This document shows positions 1 through 11,590 of a stretch of DNA of 64,000 nt, one piece after another; position 1 is the first letter of the stretch, and every line of letters starts with the position of its first letter. A program made the position numbers and the translations under genes. The DNA is from Perkinsus olseni (lineage: Eukaryota; Perkinsozoa; Perkinsida; Perkinsidae). The stretch lies in the NCBI GenBank assembly GCA_013115135.1, contig JABANP010000177.1, forward strand, positions 33,029 to 97,028, in the 5' to 3' direction. The notes beneath the pieces are model-generated. The model saw only the letters and a program-made list of their open reading frames with translations. It made no database searches and was not told the origin of the DNA.

Positions 1-2271
1 AATTTTCAGGCCCTAGCAGAGCAAAAGGAATCCCGAAGTCGCTTCGAGCGGATGTATTCCGAAGTGCGCGACTCCCTTGAGAGGACGGAAGCCAGACTGC
101 AGGAAACCATAAAGGTTCTGCCTGTTCTTCTAACACCTTCCGGGCGGAAACCTGCGTTCCTTTATAGGCGCATGAGAGTGCCACCGCCAGTCGAGAAGAA
201 CTGCGGGAAGCTCTGCACGAGAAGGACACGAAATCTCAACAGTTATGGAGGACCATCAAGCTGAAGTTGGAGGCAAGCTTCTCGCGTGCGCTGCTGTCCA
301 TCACGAATCTAGCGACTGTTCACCGTGAAAGTCCGTTCCAGTCTCGGACCTCAGAGCGTCATGGCCGTTCGGGATCCTGCATTGGACGATTGTACGCTTT
401 CCGTCGACGACTTGCCAATATTCGTGTTCTTAGCGTCACGATAAAGAATCCTTGGAGAATCAGCATGCACTTCGTGAGCGATGGGAGGCAGAAAAGGAAC
501 GTAGGATGGATCTTGAGAGAGTACAGCGAGAAATGAGGGAGAGAGTCGATGAGCTGACGGCTGAAACGAAGATGCACTCCGAGGTGGGCCGGCTGAGGGG
601 CTTGTCAAGTCTTGAGTGCAACTCGAAGTATGATACCCGGCGGCCGCAGAATGCTGCGTTACGCGGCCTGCGTACATTGAACAGAGTTCATATGATATTC
701 TTGCACGTGCTTCCAGTGTTACGGATTCTCGATGCTTCATAGGGCTATAAGGCGGTGGTCTTCTCACCGGGAAGTTCTCGCCGAGACCTCCTCGGTAACG
801 TTTCGCTATCAGGCACTTCTGAAGGAAAAAGACCTGCGGGGGTCTCTGGAGACGCGGCTCAAAAGAATGGCCAACTTACTGGATGATAAGGAGGCTGAGT
901 TGAAGAAAGCTGCAGAGGTGGCCGCTCTGTGTATATGGATTTGTCTGATCTTTCTGACGAGTGTTGTCGCTAGGAGAAGGACACGCTTGAGCGTGAGCTT
1001 TCCAAGGTTTCAGACGCTCTCAGGAAAAGGGAGGTTGAACTAGAGAAGATCCTCAAGGTCCGACACGCGCCTTGTGTTTTCAAGAAGTGACCTTTTGTCC
1101 AGGCTCATGGTGATGCCTCAGCGGCAAACAGGAAGCTCGAAGGAGCTCTTCGAGAGAAGCATACCAATGTTGAACGCTTACGGGACGCCTTCAAGCAGAA
1201 ATGGGAGGTGAGCGTCAGTAAAAAACTAAGCCAGGTTGGGAGCCCCGAGCTCTATAAGAAAAGACTCGGTCTAAGAATGTGTATCGAGCGCTTATTACTA
1301 CTCATTTCACTGGCCTGCATCCTTAGCATCGCGAACGTGCGGTTTTGGAGTTGCATCGCAATAAGGAAGCCGCTGTCGAAGAGAGACAGAGGGCGATGGA
1401 GGCCCTCAAAGGTCGCGTTGTGGGACAAGTGATAGAGTGACGTCAAGAACGGGGCTCGCTCGATTGGCTGTGGTCTTCAGGCCAAGCTTCTGGAGGAATC
1501 GAGAAAGAGAGAGATGAAGCTGGACGGTGAACTCCAGCGAAGTACACAAGGCTTCATTGACGGGATATTTTTACGGCCTTTTGATGATGGTAACTAAATT
1601 CAGTCGCTGAGAAAAAGGCCGCCCTTGAACGACTTCTGGCCAAGCGCAACAAGACTATCCAGGAATTGAAAAGGTGCCCAGCACATGCTAGTTCACCATG
1701 ATTACAGAGCCTCAGTGATGTCAGATCAACTTTCTCTCAGAGCTCAAGCTCGCTCCCCGCGAACGAAGACGGCCCCGACTAAGCCTGGTGTGAAGCATGA
1801 TAGCCGCATCAAGGCCTTGGAGAAGAGTGTGGGAGCGATACCAGAGATACTGCGCTGTAACACTTGTAAGTTGTACATAGTTTCACGGTATGGTCCGCTT
1901 AGCCATACACGCCCTCCATGCTAAGCACCAAGATTCCGAAGAACTGAAGCGTGGGCTTGAGGCGGAAAATGAGGACTTGAAATACGTCTTGGAGACTCGA
2001 TACCCTCTGCGACGCTCGGAAGAAGTCAGTTGCAATCCATGGACCGGGTCTTGGTAGTGGCGGCTACTATTTTCAGGTTGAAGAAAAATCTGTTTCTCGG
2101 AGCCCCCAGGAGCAGCCTTCTACGCGGAATCAAACATCAACGAGTTCTAGTGTTGCTCTCGGAAGCTCGCGAAGTGGTTCTCCTCCGAGTTCACCAGGCC
2201 AGGTGTGTGAGCTCTTTGTGTGCTGACTCAATATCGCGTGTCTTGAGTCTCCTAATATCGTGAGCCGCTAA
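1..2271 (+). CDS. Coiled-coil protein, 3' part of a multi-exon gene
   Basis: The 5' end lies outside the window. I see at least eleven exons rich in Glu, Lys, Arg, Gln and Leu with heptad-like spacing, separated by short introns. Clear joins include 114/168, a possible GC donor after 272, an exon from about 464 to 581, 811-919, 973-1050, and so on to an exon that starts near 1927. The peptides are typical of a long coiled coil, for example HALRERWEAEKERR and LKRGLEAENEDLKYVLE. The last exon, from 2077, turns into a Ser/Pro/Thr-rich tail (SRSPQEQPST, SRSGSPPSSPGQ). Translation ends either at the TGA at 2224-2226 or, if the 45-bp GT-AG segment after 2208 is spliced, at the TAA at 2269-2271. No catalytic domain is visible. 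A cytoskeletal or scaffold role is possible, but the family is not identified. Confidence 0.7.
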
Positions 2272-2754
2272 TCACTATGCTAGTTGAACACCACAGTTTA
2301 ACAGTTAAGTTCGAGTGTACGCTGTCGCCTTGGATTAGCCAGTTCACCGCATAGTACAGAGACCACTACAGCGCAGCAGAAATACCCCTGAGATACGCGC
2401 GAACCTCGATTTGCAGCCGACCTAGGATTTGACTAATTTCCCTCAGTTTGGCATTCCCTACCGGAGCATCAAAGCAGGAAGGAGCTTCAACCATCGCGCA
2501 GTCGATTGATGTGCGTCAGACTTTTCGCCGCTGGGCCAAAGCCGTAGGCTAATAGTCGCGAAAAGCATGCCTTTCTGAAGATTCAAGAAAGATGATATGA
2601 GCTAAGCCGAGACGCGGTTGAGTCCCAGCCTATACCAATCCAATAAGCTTTGAGCGTTTGTTAAATAGACGCTCGATTCGAGTAGCGAATGTGTGATTTT
2701 CCCACGGCAACAACCATGTCTCGATATTTGACCATCCCATTTTCACGATGTTGA
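2272..2754. other. Intergenic stretch, nothing recognised
   Basis: There is no ORF with a believable domain, no RNA gene and no clear repeat here. It lies between the end of the coiled-coil gene and the duplicated EF-hand 5' region. Confidence 0.5.
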
Positions 2755-3053
2755 GTTCACCGTGGGGATGCTACTCCGCGTAATGGTTAGCTCCGACACT
2801 TTGTTCGTGAACAGATGCCCGCAGATAATATACATCACAGTTTTCGCGCTACTTCACCTCTCCTGGTCCTGAAGGAAGGTTTGAACGGACAAGCGTATAT
2901 CACCGGAGACCGCTCTTGTGTTCAGTTGTATGATAGACCAAGCCACTTGCAACTTTGAAGCTCACACCTTCATTTACGAACAGATTTTCCCCCCGAGTTC
3001 ACTGTCAGGCACTCGAGGCCGCCGATGCAAAAGGGCTGCCGTCGTAACATCAG

Positions 3054-3061
3054 CACTCAGG
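3054..3061. repeat. Left target site duplication of the hAT-like element
   Basis: CACTCAGG lies directly before the terminal CAGGGTGGCC. The identical octamer lies directly after the right terminus. Confidence 0.8.
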
Positions 3062-4154
3062 CAGGGTGGCCGGTGGAAAGAAAAATAGACATTCTTTCCT
3101 TCGGCCTATTTTTCCTGCTGAAAAATAGGGAAAAATAGGGAAAATAGGCAAAATAGAAAATTTTTCGCTAAGGAGCGATTCGCGAGCAAGGGGAATGGAT
3201 CCAATAGGTTTGACCGGCCTTCCACACTTCCTGGTGAACACTGCAGGGGGCCGGTCTTGAGGAGCTCTGCTTAAGAGGTGAACTGTAAGCGTTCCTTCAC
3301 TCTCCGCGGTCACTTGGACTCTGCAGTCACTGAAACGCAACATGGAGATTCTCCATTGGAGGAGTAATCATGAGGCATAGGGCTTCAAGAATTATGAATT
3401 TAGTATACTTTTTCAACGTGGAATCATCGGTGGCACTCATATTGAGTGACTCGACGAAAGGGAACCATCTGTACCGGATGAGCTGCTGAATACGCGCTCG
3501 TGAGAATCACTTCTCACAGCGGTCCCGTGAAACCTCCTTATGGTTGTCCAGCGGAGGAAGGCGTCTCTAAATATATTATTCGTTGACAGGTTATCCCTTA
3601 GGAAAGCTTGAGCACTGCTGCTGAGACAATCACAACTACTACAAACTTGGCAGGTTTACCTGGCCACAAATTTTGTACAACTGAAGAAACGCTCTTGTGC
3701 AGCCGTCCCGCAGGGAGTTTGTGTGGCAAGGTATAGATAACTTTAAGTTCCACACTCGTCTTTCACACTCCAGTGAAGTGACTCCACCAGTAGGAGCAAG
3801 GGCCGCACGTTTCTCTCTTTTCCGTGAGCTTCGAGCTTTGATGGACACTCCTGCGCGCCTAAGATCCAACGACGAGATCCATCGATTCCGTCGTTACGAG
3901 GGTTTAAATCTCCCGAATGTTTCAGTTATATTTCTGTCAGAACTACGGCACATCTCTATGCCTCTAATCATTGATTAGTGATCAACCACATCTCGCTCTT
4001 CCTTTTTCGCTTTTTTCTTGAGTTTTTCTCTCTTTTTCCCCAATTTTTTCCAAAATTTCCATTTTTCTATTTTTCCGGGGAAAAATAGGCATTCTTTCCT
4101 TCAGGAAAAATAGCCTTTCTTTCTGAAGGAAAGAATGAAAGAACGGCCACCCTG
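3062..4154. mobile_element. Non-autonomous hAT-like DNA transposon (MITE), about 1.09 kb
   Basis: The ends are inverted repeats: CAGGGTGGCCG at 3062 and CGGCCACCCTG at 4144-4154. They are flanked by a perfect 8-bp direct repeat, CACTCAGG, at 3054-3061 and 4155-4162. An 8-bp target duplication with CAGGG-type termini is the hallmark of the hAT superfamily. Both subterminal zones are dense in GAAAAATAGG-like and CATTCTTTCCTTC repeats, typical of transposase-binding regions. The interior has no credible transposase ORF, so the element must be mobilised in trans or be dead. The homologous DNA near 12.66 kb serves as an empty site. Confidence 0.8.
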
Positions 4155-4162
4155 CACTCAGG
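4155..4162. repeat. Right target site duplication of the hAT-like element
   Basis: CACTCAGG lies directly after CGGCCACCCTG and matches the left copy in all 8 bases. Confidence 0.8.
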
Positions 4163-4636
4163 ACTGGGCTCAGCACTGCTGTAGCACTGCTGAGCTTGTG
4201 CTACTGAACTGAAGTCCAGTTGACTGATATTCGCATGACGGTAGTCATCCACCACCACTGGCAAGGCGCAGAGACCTTTGGACCTCCGGAAAGGATCTGC
4301 AGGTGAAAGTAGTTGACTTTCTAGCGATCAAAATCTGGTAATCGATGGCGATTGAAAGCCTTCCCAAGGGTTTTCCACGGTTGACTCAACCGGGTTGAGC
4401 CACGAAATGGATCGTGAGAGAGACACTACACTAACGGGCACTCGTACAACCTAACACTGCCTTCTTTGATAACAGTGTTTTGAAAAGTGGAATAATGACC
4501 AAATAGAGTAAAGATCAAGAACCCTTGAGGTACGTTAGTACCGAAGCGCTCAACGGCCGTAGAATGCGCGCTCCAAAGTAAACGTCAAGCTTATGTCGTT
4601 CGATGATCACGCTACTAGTCTCTGATGAGTGCTAAG

Positions 4637-4828
4637 TCAATCGCAGCAAAACTTGCATAGGTCCTTGCCGTCCATACATGGTAGGACTCCGGTTGTACAA
4701 GGCCCAGCCGGTAGAAGAAGGCCAACATCACGACAGAACTTGCACCAACCGCAGTCAGATTTGTGGTTGCCTTCTACGAACCCTGCCCAGACAGATGCCA
4801 GAAGCCACACCATACTGAACCGTGTCAT
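4637..4828 (-). CDS. Small predicted secreted cysteine-rich protein (63 aa)
   Basis: Starting at the ATG at 4828, the ORF encodes a short N-region and a hydrophobic core (MTRFSMVWLLASVWAG) like a signal peptide. A mature part of about 43 residues follows, with eight cysteines, in segments such as CGWCKFC and CKFCCD. Two similar Cys-Lys-Phe-Cys blocks suggest an internal duplication. An in-frame upstream start at 4948 exists, but the inner ATG gives the better signal peptide. No family is recognised. The ORF is single-exon, in a repeat-rich area, and no paralogue was found in the window, so chance cannot be excluded. Confidence 0.35.
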   Translation of the reverse strand: MTRFSMVWLLASVWAGFVEGNHKSDCGWCKFCRDVGLLLPAGPCTTGVLPCMDGKDLCKFCCD

Positions 4829-5469
4829 TCCAAAGTGTGGGAATCTTTCACTAGGAATAAAAGCCGAGTCATCAAAGCGTTCACTTACACGCACGAGGAA
4901 CGAGGAATGACGATGAATGCACTCATGTTCGATAGACGAGGAATGCACGAGCTCAGACGCACAGGCTGCGCGGCCGCACAGAGCGCCACAGCGGTCGAGA
5001 GCTCACGCCCTGTGTGTGCATTATAGTGACAACTGCAACTACACCCATTGCTGATACGTACCCACTTCGCCCTTTGTGCGCTTTTGCTCATTATACGTAC
5101 GTTCGTCCCAAGCTTCGAAAGGGATGCCAGTGAACTGAAGTCGTGAGGTTGCGCTAACACGATACGCGATGATAAGATGATAGCTCTTTTTCGGCTTCGA
5201 GTGCCTGACGCTGTATTGGAGGAAACCTGTTCATAACACGAAGGGTCAGCTTTGAAGTTGCGTTGTGAGTGATTCAGTACATTAAGACTCCTATTTTTGG
5301 AGACTGAGCAGAAGAGAACGATATCAGGTGATGCACACAATGTCCAGCTTTTTCGAGCATCGCGGAGAGCTGAAATAGTTTGAGAAGTGTGATGCATATG
5401 AACTGCGGACACCAGCCCTGAACTAAGTGCATGACCCAAGTGTGCTTCCCTTGGAATAGCTCCCTCATG
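4829..5469. other. Gene-poor stretch with one unexplained minus-strand ORF
   Basis: A 184-codon open frame (5439 down to 4885, minus) is the longest ORF here. It is rich in Ser and Arg and shows no domain, signal peptide or conserved partner in the window. I do not call it a gene. Confidence 0.4.
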
Positions 5470-5507
5470 GACCGTGAGTCACGGTAACCCCAGCATCACA
5501 ATAATAT

Positions 5508-5532
5508 GATGGAAGGTATGATACCTTCCATC
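5508..5532. repeat. Perfect 12-bp palindrome with a 1-nt centre
   Basis: GATGGAAGGTAT, then G, then ATACCTTCCATC. It sits at the outer edge of segmental copy B. The other copy near 12335 keeps only the CCTCCATC part. Confidence 0.75.
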
Positions 5533-6192
5533 ACCTTCCATACCTTAGGTATCGAACCTGGAGCTCCCAGGTGGTTCCAGGACCCACCATTCTGAGAGGT
5601 CCTCTCGTGGAATGCTGTAACTTGCGAACCGCAAGCGCAAGCTCCCATAGGACGGCCTAGTGACTGCGAGAATCAGATCACACTGTCACTGTCTCACTGT
5701 TATTGTCATGGTTAGAGTTATAATAACTCAGTACCCCGACTCAACCATCTTAGCAGGATGTGGACGTTCTGCGCCTCGGACACGGTAACCATGCGAAGTA
5801 GCCGTAGTCATTTGACGGGCAGGAGCCTAACAATAAATACAGGCTCATAGTAAAAGCATCATGCATCAGGCTCATCGTGCGCATCCTACAATGACCCAAC
5901 GGTGATAGCAGCATCATAGCCAACGCCCCCGAGTTACCGCCATGAACACAGCGGTAACACTTGAAGGTAACAAAGGCAAGACGGTTGCGGAGATAGGCGC
6001 CGGCTATTAAGCGCCGCCTAATAGACGGGACGGGGAGCCTTACTAACACTCTGGTGATACAAAGAATTCATAAGGGCATTCCCCTCGAGTCCTGTTGAGA
6101 ATAGGGCGCTGTTAACCCTCCCGCAGCCCCGTTGGGAACCTTCTACAATGCAGCCTCGGTAGTAGAGCTCTGGAGATAAAACACACTGTGAG

Positions 6193-6861
6193 TTAAAGAT
6201 TATTCCGGAAGACAGCGTCAGCCGATGCAATCAAAGACGGGGCAACAGTCGAGCTGCTGTATGGACTGCCACGTGCTCTCGAGATTTCCAGGGCATAGTA
6301 AATAAGCGCCTCTACCAGATGTGGACCAAGAGCTGACAAAGGAGTCATTATGAATGCCCATACCGCCTGTGATCGGCTTACAATGAGAGTCAATGGCTTC
6401 GCTGACAACCTAACGGTTAAGTCTTAACCCATTCCGCCGCAAGAGTCCCTTCCGGGGCTATTTTCTCTATAAGTTTACCCGTGAGTGGGCTACAACGACG
6501 GTTCGGGTACCTTTCCTCATACTCATCTCGGGCAAATTGCTTCCAGCGTTCTAGCTCTTTCGTTCGAGCACGTAGTCTCTCGGCATCTGCTAGGCAATAT
6601 TTTTGAACAACATGATGAAAATACGATGAAAATATCCTAAGCAGATCCTAAGCGAGCCACTTGCGAGAAAGTTGATCGTTCAGAAACGGAATATCGAGAA
6701 ATGAGACATCCACATTTCTGTTGCTTCTGTCCACCATTCACAGCCTCCAGACTATCATCGTCCTTACGGTGCCGTTGATCTCTTCTCCTCTTGTCCTCCC
6801 GCCAGTCAAGATTCTCATCAGCATGAGACAAGCCAACCAGTGACATTCTGTCAGTAAACAA
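6193..6861 (-). pseudogene. Decayed or partial coding unit in duplication copy B
   Basis: Three minus-strand segments have counterparts in copy A: an Arg/Lys/Asp-rich block (6861-6637, with DKRRRDQRHRKDDDSLEA), a coiled-coil-like block ending in CSPLTGKLIEKIAP (about 6605-6430), and MTPLSALGPHLVEALIYYAL (from about 6350). The amino-acid matches are better than random frames would give, so the segment derives from coding DNA. The frames are not joined by obvious splice sites, and copy A lacks about 110 bp that encode ERLRARTKELERWKQFA here. Whether either copy is still expressed is unclear. The family is not recognised. Confidence 0.4.
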
Positions 6862-7560
6862 CTATCATGACTCATGATTCATGAGTGCATAAAGCGTCAA
6901 TCAAATGAGACAATCAATGAGGCAATCAATGAGGCAATCATAATCGTTACAATCATGTGGACAAGTTTCTCTTCATGAACGTCTTCCTGAGAGCCGCTTT
7001 TTAAGAGCGATTGAGAAAAGGCACTCAGTCCTCTTGCTGGAAGAGTCTTGCAGCTTGAGGTGCGACAATGTTACCGCTGTTGCTGCGACAACGAACGGTA
7101 GATGGCGAGTCATTCATAACTCCACCAGCTTCTCTAGTTCAGTTCTGGTTCAGTCTTCGAACTCTCCATCTGATCTTGAGAACCAGACGGAACATCATCG
7201 GATTGTCTCGGCTCGGGCCTAAAGGCTTCAGGGCCAGGCCCTGAGGGCCTAAAGCTTAGGCTAGAGCGTAGACCGATTTGAGTGGTCCACGAAGCCGCTA
7301 TCTACTGAACGCTGTTAGCCTGGATTGAATCCAGGATCATCCAAGCTGAGTATATCTTCGATCTTCAACTCTTCCACTACTTCTTGACGAAGTCTTCGTC
7401 CGCTGAGGCCTTCGTTCCGGGCCACCTACAGAGCGGCTGCCGCTCAGCGGCACATACCACACCAGGTGTGGCACACCTTCCCTTACTCCTTGTGACGTAT
7501 TCATTACGGCAACGAGATCGCTGCTCTGTTGGCATCATCATTCAACCGGCGCTTTATCAC

Positions 7561-9147
7561 ATTTAGGAAAGTTACCCGATCCCGCTTCATCATTATCCTG
7601 CTATCATTCCCTAGTTATAAGGCCTCATAGCAATTTTGCCTCAAGATCTTAGACTCGCGCCAATAGTCACTACCCTCCAGCCGGCCGTGACGAATTGGTC
7701 CCCCATACTACCTGTATGTCTCCCACACTAACCGCAGCTGCTGCCGATAAAATTTAAAACTTTAGTGTTTATGCTTCGCTAAGCATTCATTGAATCAAGC
7801 TAAGCTTTAGTGACTAAAGCTTAGCTTGGTCTCGGTCCGAGCCTCTCGGACGTTACATTATCACACAAGCACTCAGGGCCATACCTCAGCGAGGAGACAA
7901 AATATGCTAACATGGTCATGCTATAACTGACGCATCTCTTCAGTACCCTTCTGTCACACTCATCATTCGCGTTTACCATTCCTTCCCCATGGTAGCGGCA
8001 CCGCCTGCCATGAGTCGCTCATGATGAGCGGCCTCACGCGCCAAATAGAGGTCTGAATGGTATAAGAAGTATATGCTGGTATATTGGTGTCTCATCAATG
8101 ATGAGGAAGGATAGCTGCACGCTCACCACGGAACGGAAGCGCGCGGCTTCATCCTTCGTGCTCATCACGTTTGACAAGGCTCTTTCAAGTTGAAGGCTTG
8201 AATGTACTTGTGCACTTCAGGCAAAGCATTTGGCTGAAGCGTCAAAAGAAAGAATATCCAGTCTGTCGTTTTTTGAAAGAGAAGGCCGCACTGCGGAAGG
8301 TGATTGACCGATCCCTTCTCACACTCTTCTGACATTGATATTTGGCGCTTATTATAATATGTAAAGGAAACCGCGGCTCGCAAGACAGCTGTCTCTGCGT
8401 AGCCAAAGTAAACCGACCGGAACCGCATCGGCATCAGGTACTCTTAGATGTCATCTAGTAGATGAGCAATGCCGATGAGAAATGATGAGCTTGCCGATGA
8501 GATACGCTCCAAGGCTACGGGAAGTGATAAAATAATTGGAGCAATTTTCTCCGAGCAAAAGGAAGCCGAGCTGCTTGAGCCGCTCGAGCCGCTTGATCGT
8601 CGATTGTACGTGTCAAGTCACCACGAACGCCTTTCTCGGCATGTGGACCACATGATGTGGTCAGGAACAAATGGCTCGCTAGGCAGATGAGCAGGACAGG
8701 GCTGAGGGAGCCAAAATGCGCGAGAGTCTCGTGGCGAGACAATAACAGAAGAACTTCGACTCCGTCTGGTGACAAGATTACACAGTTACGACGACAGAAA
8801 CTCTTAGAAACCCCCAGCTCGGCAGAGTAGAGTTCAGCCGCTGGCCTCGGGTAGTATCTTCTGCGGAATTATTCCGCCAGAATATTATCGGAACAATAGG
8901 AGATCCCACTAGCTGCTACTGCTAGTGACTAGCAGGCTGATATGGCTACCTTCCTGGCTTGCATTTAATGCAATTTAGCTAATGTAAGCTAGTCTGCTAC
9001 AGTATCCAAAGGAAAGGATAATTTCATAAGGATTTCCTAGAACGAGGTAATGGTGTATCTCGGTCGACGATTTGGACATATTCATTTTATGTCGTATGTT
9101 TTTGTACTACAAACTTTGTAGTTTTCAAGTTGAAGAGAAGGGAGTGA
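7561..9147. other. Gene-poor stretch, nothing recognised
   Basis: Only short ORFs occur here (for example 8434-8165 minus and 8469-8690 plus), and none has a domain or a paralogue in the window. Short inverted motifs such as AAGCTTAGCTT near 7800 occur, but no complete transposon ends were found. Confidence 0.4.
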
Positions 9148-9303
9148 GAGACTCTCCATTCTCGAAAGAAGCGTTTTAAGACTGCTTGTGAGAATAACGA
9201 TGCGGCTGAGGAACAAGATTGCTACGCAAGTGAGTCCGAATCTGACAGTCCGACGCACTTACCCTGGGAGAAAATCAGCTGTACGATTCAGCTCGACGCT
9301 TAG
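9148..9303 (+). CDS. Possible terminal exon of an unrecognised gene
   Basis: An open frame ends at the TAG at 9301-9303. It runs from basic residues (SRKKRFKTACE) into an acidic Ser/Glu/Asp tail (ASESESDSPTHLPWEKIS). The composition looks like coding DNA, but no upstream exon could be joined with confidence. Confidence 0.2.
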   Translation, partial: ETLHSRKKRFKTACENNDAAEEQDCYASESESDSPTHLPWEKISCTIQLDA

Positions 9304-9890
9304 CTGAGTCTTAGGTAGACGGCACGGAAGCTGGCAACGTATCAAAGCATTATGAGGTTGCTATAGGAGGAGCCAATTGAGAATTTCTCGGAGCCACGAT
9401 CAATCGCTCCAAAAGACTGATCAGCAAGGAAAGAAGGTAAACCTGCATCTGTGTTCGCATGATTCTTGGTCCACCAGTGGTGGCCACTGGGCACTCTTCC
9501 CATTCCGATTTGGCATAGGCTAGTGTCTCGGCGATGTCTCCACAAGCATGAATGAGTTCTCTCAAGTCTGTAATAGTTCATGCGACATGCTGTACACTTC
9601 AGTTGCGTACCTCAAGGGCATTCATCACGACTGCGAACGGAAGATACAAGAACGGGGAACTAGGGACTACTTTATGAAGAGCCTACTCGCCGGCAGTGAA
9701 TTACTGTGCAATCAGTACAAGCTCATTTATAATGTCACAGACTTGAAATACCCCTGGGGTATTACCCCAGATGATGAGTGAGGGGTGCGTACTACGCACT
9801 GCGTAGGCTGCTCATGAATCATAAGCTAGGAGTTATGACCTAGACCGGCTGTTTTTGGACACAATGTATCCGATACACAGCTTCTCGCCG
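9304..9890. other. Unresolved stretch
   Basis: An ORF of 77 codons (9548-9781, plus) contains ERKIQERGTRDYF and similar peptides. It has no family match and no clear splice partners. An overlapping minus-strand ORF (9581-9342) is equally uninformative. Confidence 0.3.
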
Positions 9891-9919
9891 TTTGCCTGCT
9901 GGGCCTTCTGGGTTATCAA

Positions 9920-11590
9920 TAGGAAATGCGTCGATTAGCGAAGTACTGAAATTTCGGACACGTTTCGACAGGAAGCCTTCTGAATTACAGCGGGTTTACC
10001 AGGGGGAGGATTCGATGAAATACACGGATATGCTCGAATGGGAGATAGATCGCTGTGCTGCGGAGAAAGAGAGGCCAGAGGAGCGATATTCTAGAGACTT
10101 GAAAGTGAGGTGGGAGTCAGTTCAGAAGGTCTGCCTCAACGGGTCAACTTGGCATCGGAGTTTGCCATTCTGAGTTTTGCCTATTCTGCTTCTTATTCGG
10201 CGCCGATATGAGACCTTTCACGTCGAAGCACCGCGAATATAAACTTTGTCAGCGATGCAAGAAGAGATTTAATAATAACTTTGGAGAGGTCCTTCAACTC
10301 CTTCAGCAAGATCTAAGGTGGATACCGAACCCGGGAGCCTCCCAAGGCCTTGGACAAAAAATAGAAGAGTTGGAGCTGGCCGCTCTTTTGGTAAGTCGAC
10401 TCGGTGAACTTGATCGGCGAAGCGTTCATATCGGAGATATATGCAGCTTGGATCCAGGCTAACAGCGTTTAGTAGATGGCGGTTTTCGGACCACTCAAAT
10501 CGGTCTACGCTTTAGGCCGAGCCAAGAGAAGATGTTCCGGCCGGCCCTCAAGATCAGATCGAAGAATGCCTCGCCATCTACCGCTTGTTGTCGCAGCAAC
10601 AGCCGCGGCATTGTCATACATCCGCCGCGGCAATCATTGCCGGACAATGTCGCTAGAAGAGAACTGAGTTCCGTGACGGAACTTCCGTCCCTCAATCGGT
10701 CTTCGGAAGACGTTCGCGAAGAATTTTTTCCAAGCAGGGTTGGTGGGACTGATCACTTAGGGGACGTGTGTTCGTAATTGTAAAGCCTCACGTTCAGTCA
10801 TCCTGTCATCATGACCACTACTAGTGGCCCACTTACTTCCTCGCTAGCGACGTCTGCTACTGCTCATTCGCCGCATTTCCAGGTTAAAGAGGTTCATCGC
10901 TCTCTAGGAGGGCTTATGGCTGAGAAGTTGAAACTGCGGCTACGTCTGGGATTGCTGGCGTAGAACTGAACTCCTCATTCGATTCGTCGCTTGATGCATC
11001 CAAGATGGTTTTCCCTGACAGAATGGGATTGGCTGGCTTGTCTGAGGCAGAAGAGAATGACTGGCTTGAAATCGACTGGCGGAAGGACAAGAGGAGAAGA
11101 GATCAACGGCGCCGTAAGGACGATGAAAGTCTGGAGGCGGCGAATGGTGGACAGAAACAACAGGAATGCGGATGTCTCATTCCTCAATATTTCCGCGAAG
11201 CGTCGTTTCTAGGCGAATTAACCTCCTTGCAAGTGGCTCGCTCAGGATCTGCTTGGAATATTCTCATCGAAGTTGTTCCCAGAACCGTAATCGTAGCCCA
11301 CTCACGGGTAAACTTATAGGGAAAGTAGCCCAAGGGACTGCTGCGGCGGAATGGATCAAGTTGTCAGCGAAGTTATTGATTCTCACTGTAAGGCTCAGGC
11401 TTAAAGCCAATCACAGGCGGCATGTTCATTCATAATGACCCCTTTGTCCGCTCTTGATCCACAGCTGGTAGAGGCGCTTATTTATCATGCCCTGGAGATT
11501 TCGAGCGCATCCGGCAGCTCGAGAGTTGCTCCGCCTTCGCTTTCATCGGGAGAGGTGCCGAGCATCGGCTGCTGTCCTCCCGGCTAACCT
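9920..11590 (+). CDS. Unrecognised multi-exon gene or gene remnant in duplication copy A
   Basis: Several open segments look coding but cannot be joined into one certain model. They are MLEWEIDRCAAEKERPEERY (about 10030), a 10208-10395 segment with FGEVLQLLQQDLRW followed by a possible GTAAGT donor, SSVTELPSLNRSSEDVREEF (about 10665), the charged segment from the ATG at 11005 with DKRRRDQRRRKDDESLEA, and MTPLSALDPQLVEALIYHAL (from 11437). The last two are also found in copy B (6861-6193, minus). The protein would be charged and partly helical. No domain is recognised and boundaries are approximate. Confidence 0.3.

Larger units (their letters stand above)
2755..4375 (+). repeat. Decayed duplicate of the EF-hand gene 5' region, interrupted by a transposon
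   Basis: Bases 2755-3061 align in the same orientation with 12355-12660. They share diverged runs around the ATATACATCACAG and CGCTCTTGTGTTCAG blocks and the GGGCTGCC/GAGCTGCC blocks. Bases 4163-4375 continue that alignment with about 12660-12850, including the CCACCACTGGCA block that encodes the EF-hand gene's first exon. The two halves are split by the element at 3062-4154, which the 12.6-kb copy lacks. The copy carries no intact exon and is probably a non-functional segmental duplicate of promoter plus exon 1. Confidence 0.65.
5470..7560 (-). repeat. Segmental duplication, copy B (inverted relative to 10.3-12.4 kb)
   Basis: Read on the minus strand, this block follows 10.3-12.37 kb in order. 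Matching landmarks are the ATTGTGATGCTGG end (near 5490 and 12345), the TAGGCCGTCCTA area (near 5655 and 12215), the block with GGCGGTAACTCGGGGGCGTTGGC (near 5930 and 11750), the Arg-rich coding block (6640-6860 and 11000-11210), the CGCCATCTACCG area (near 7105 and 10570) and the GGTAGACCGATTTGAGTGG-like block (near 7270 and 10490). Divergence is substantial, with many small indels. Confidence 0.65.

Noticed and set aside
4885..5439. 184-codon minus-strand ORF in the gene-poor left part
   Set aside because: No domain, no signal peptide, no conserved copy. Its length alone is not enough in DNA of this composition.
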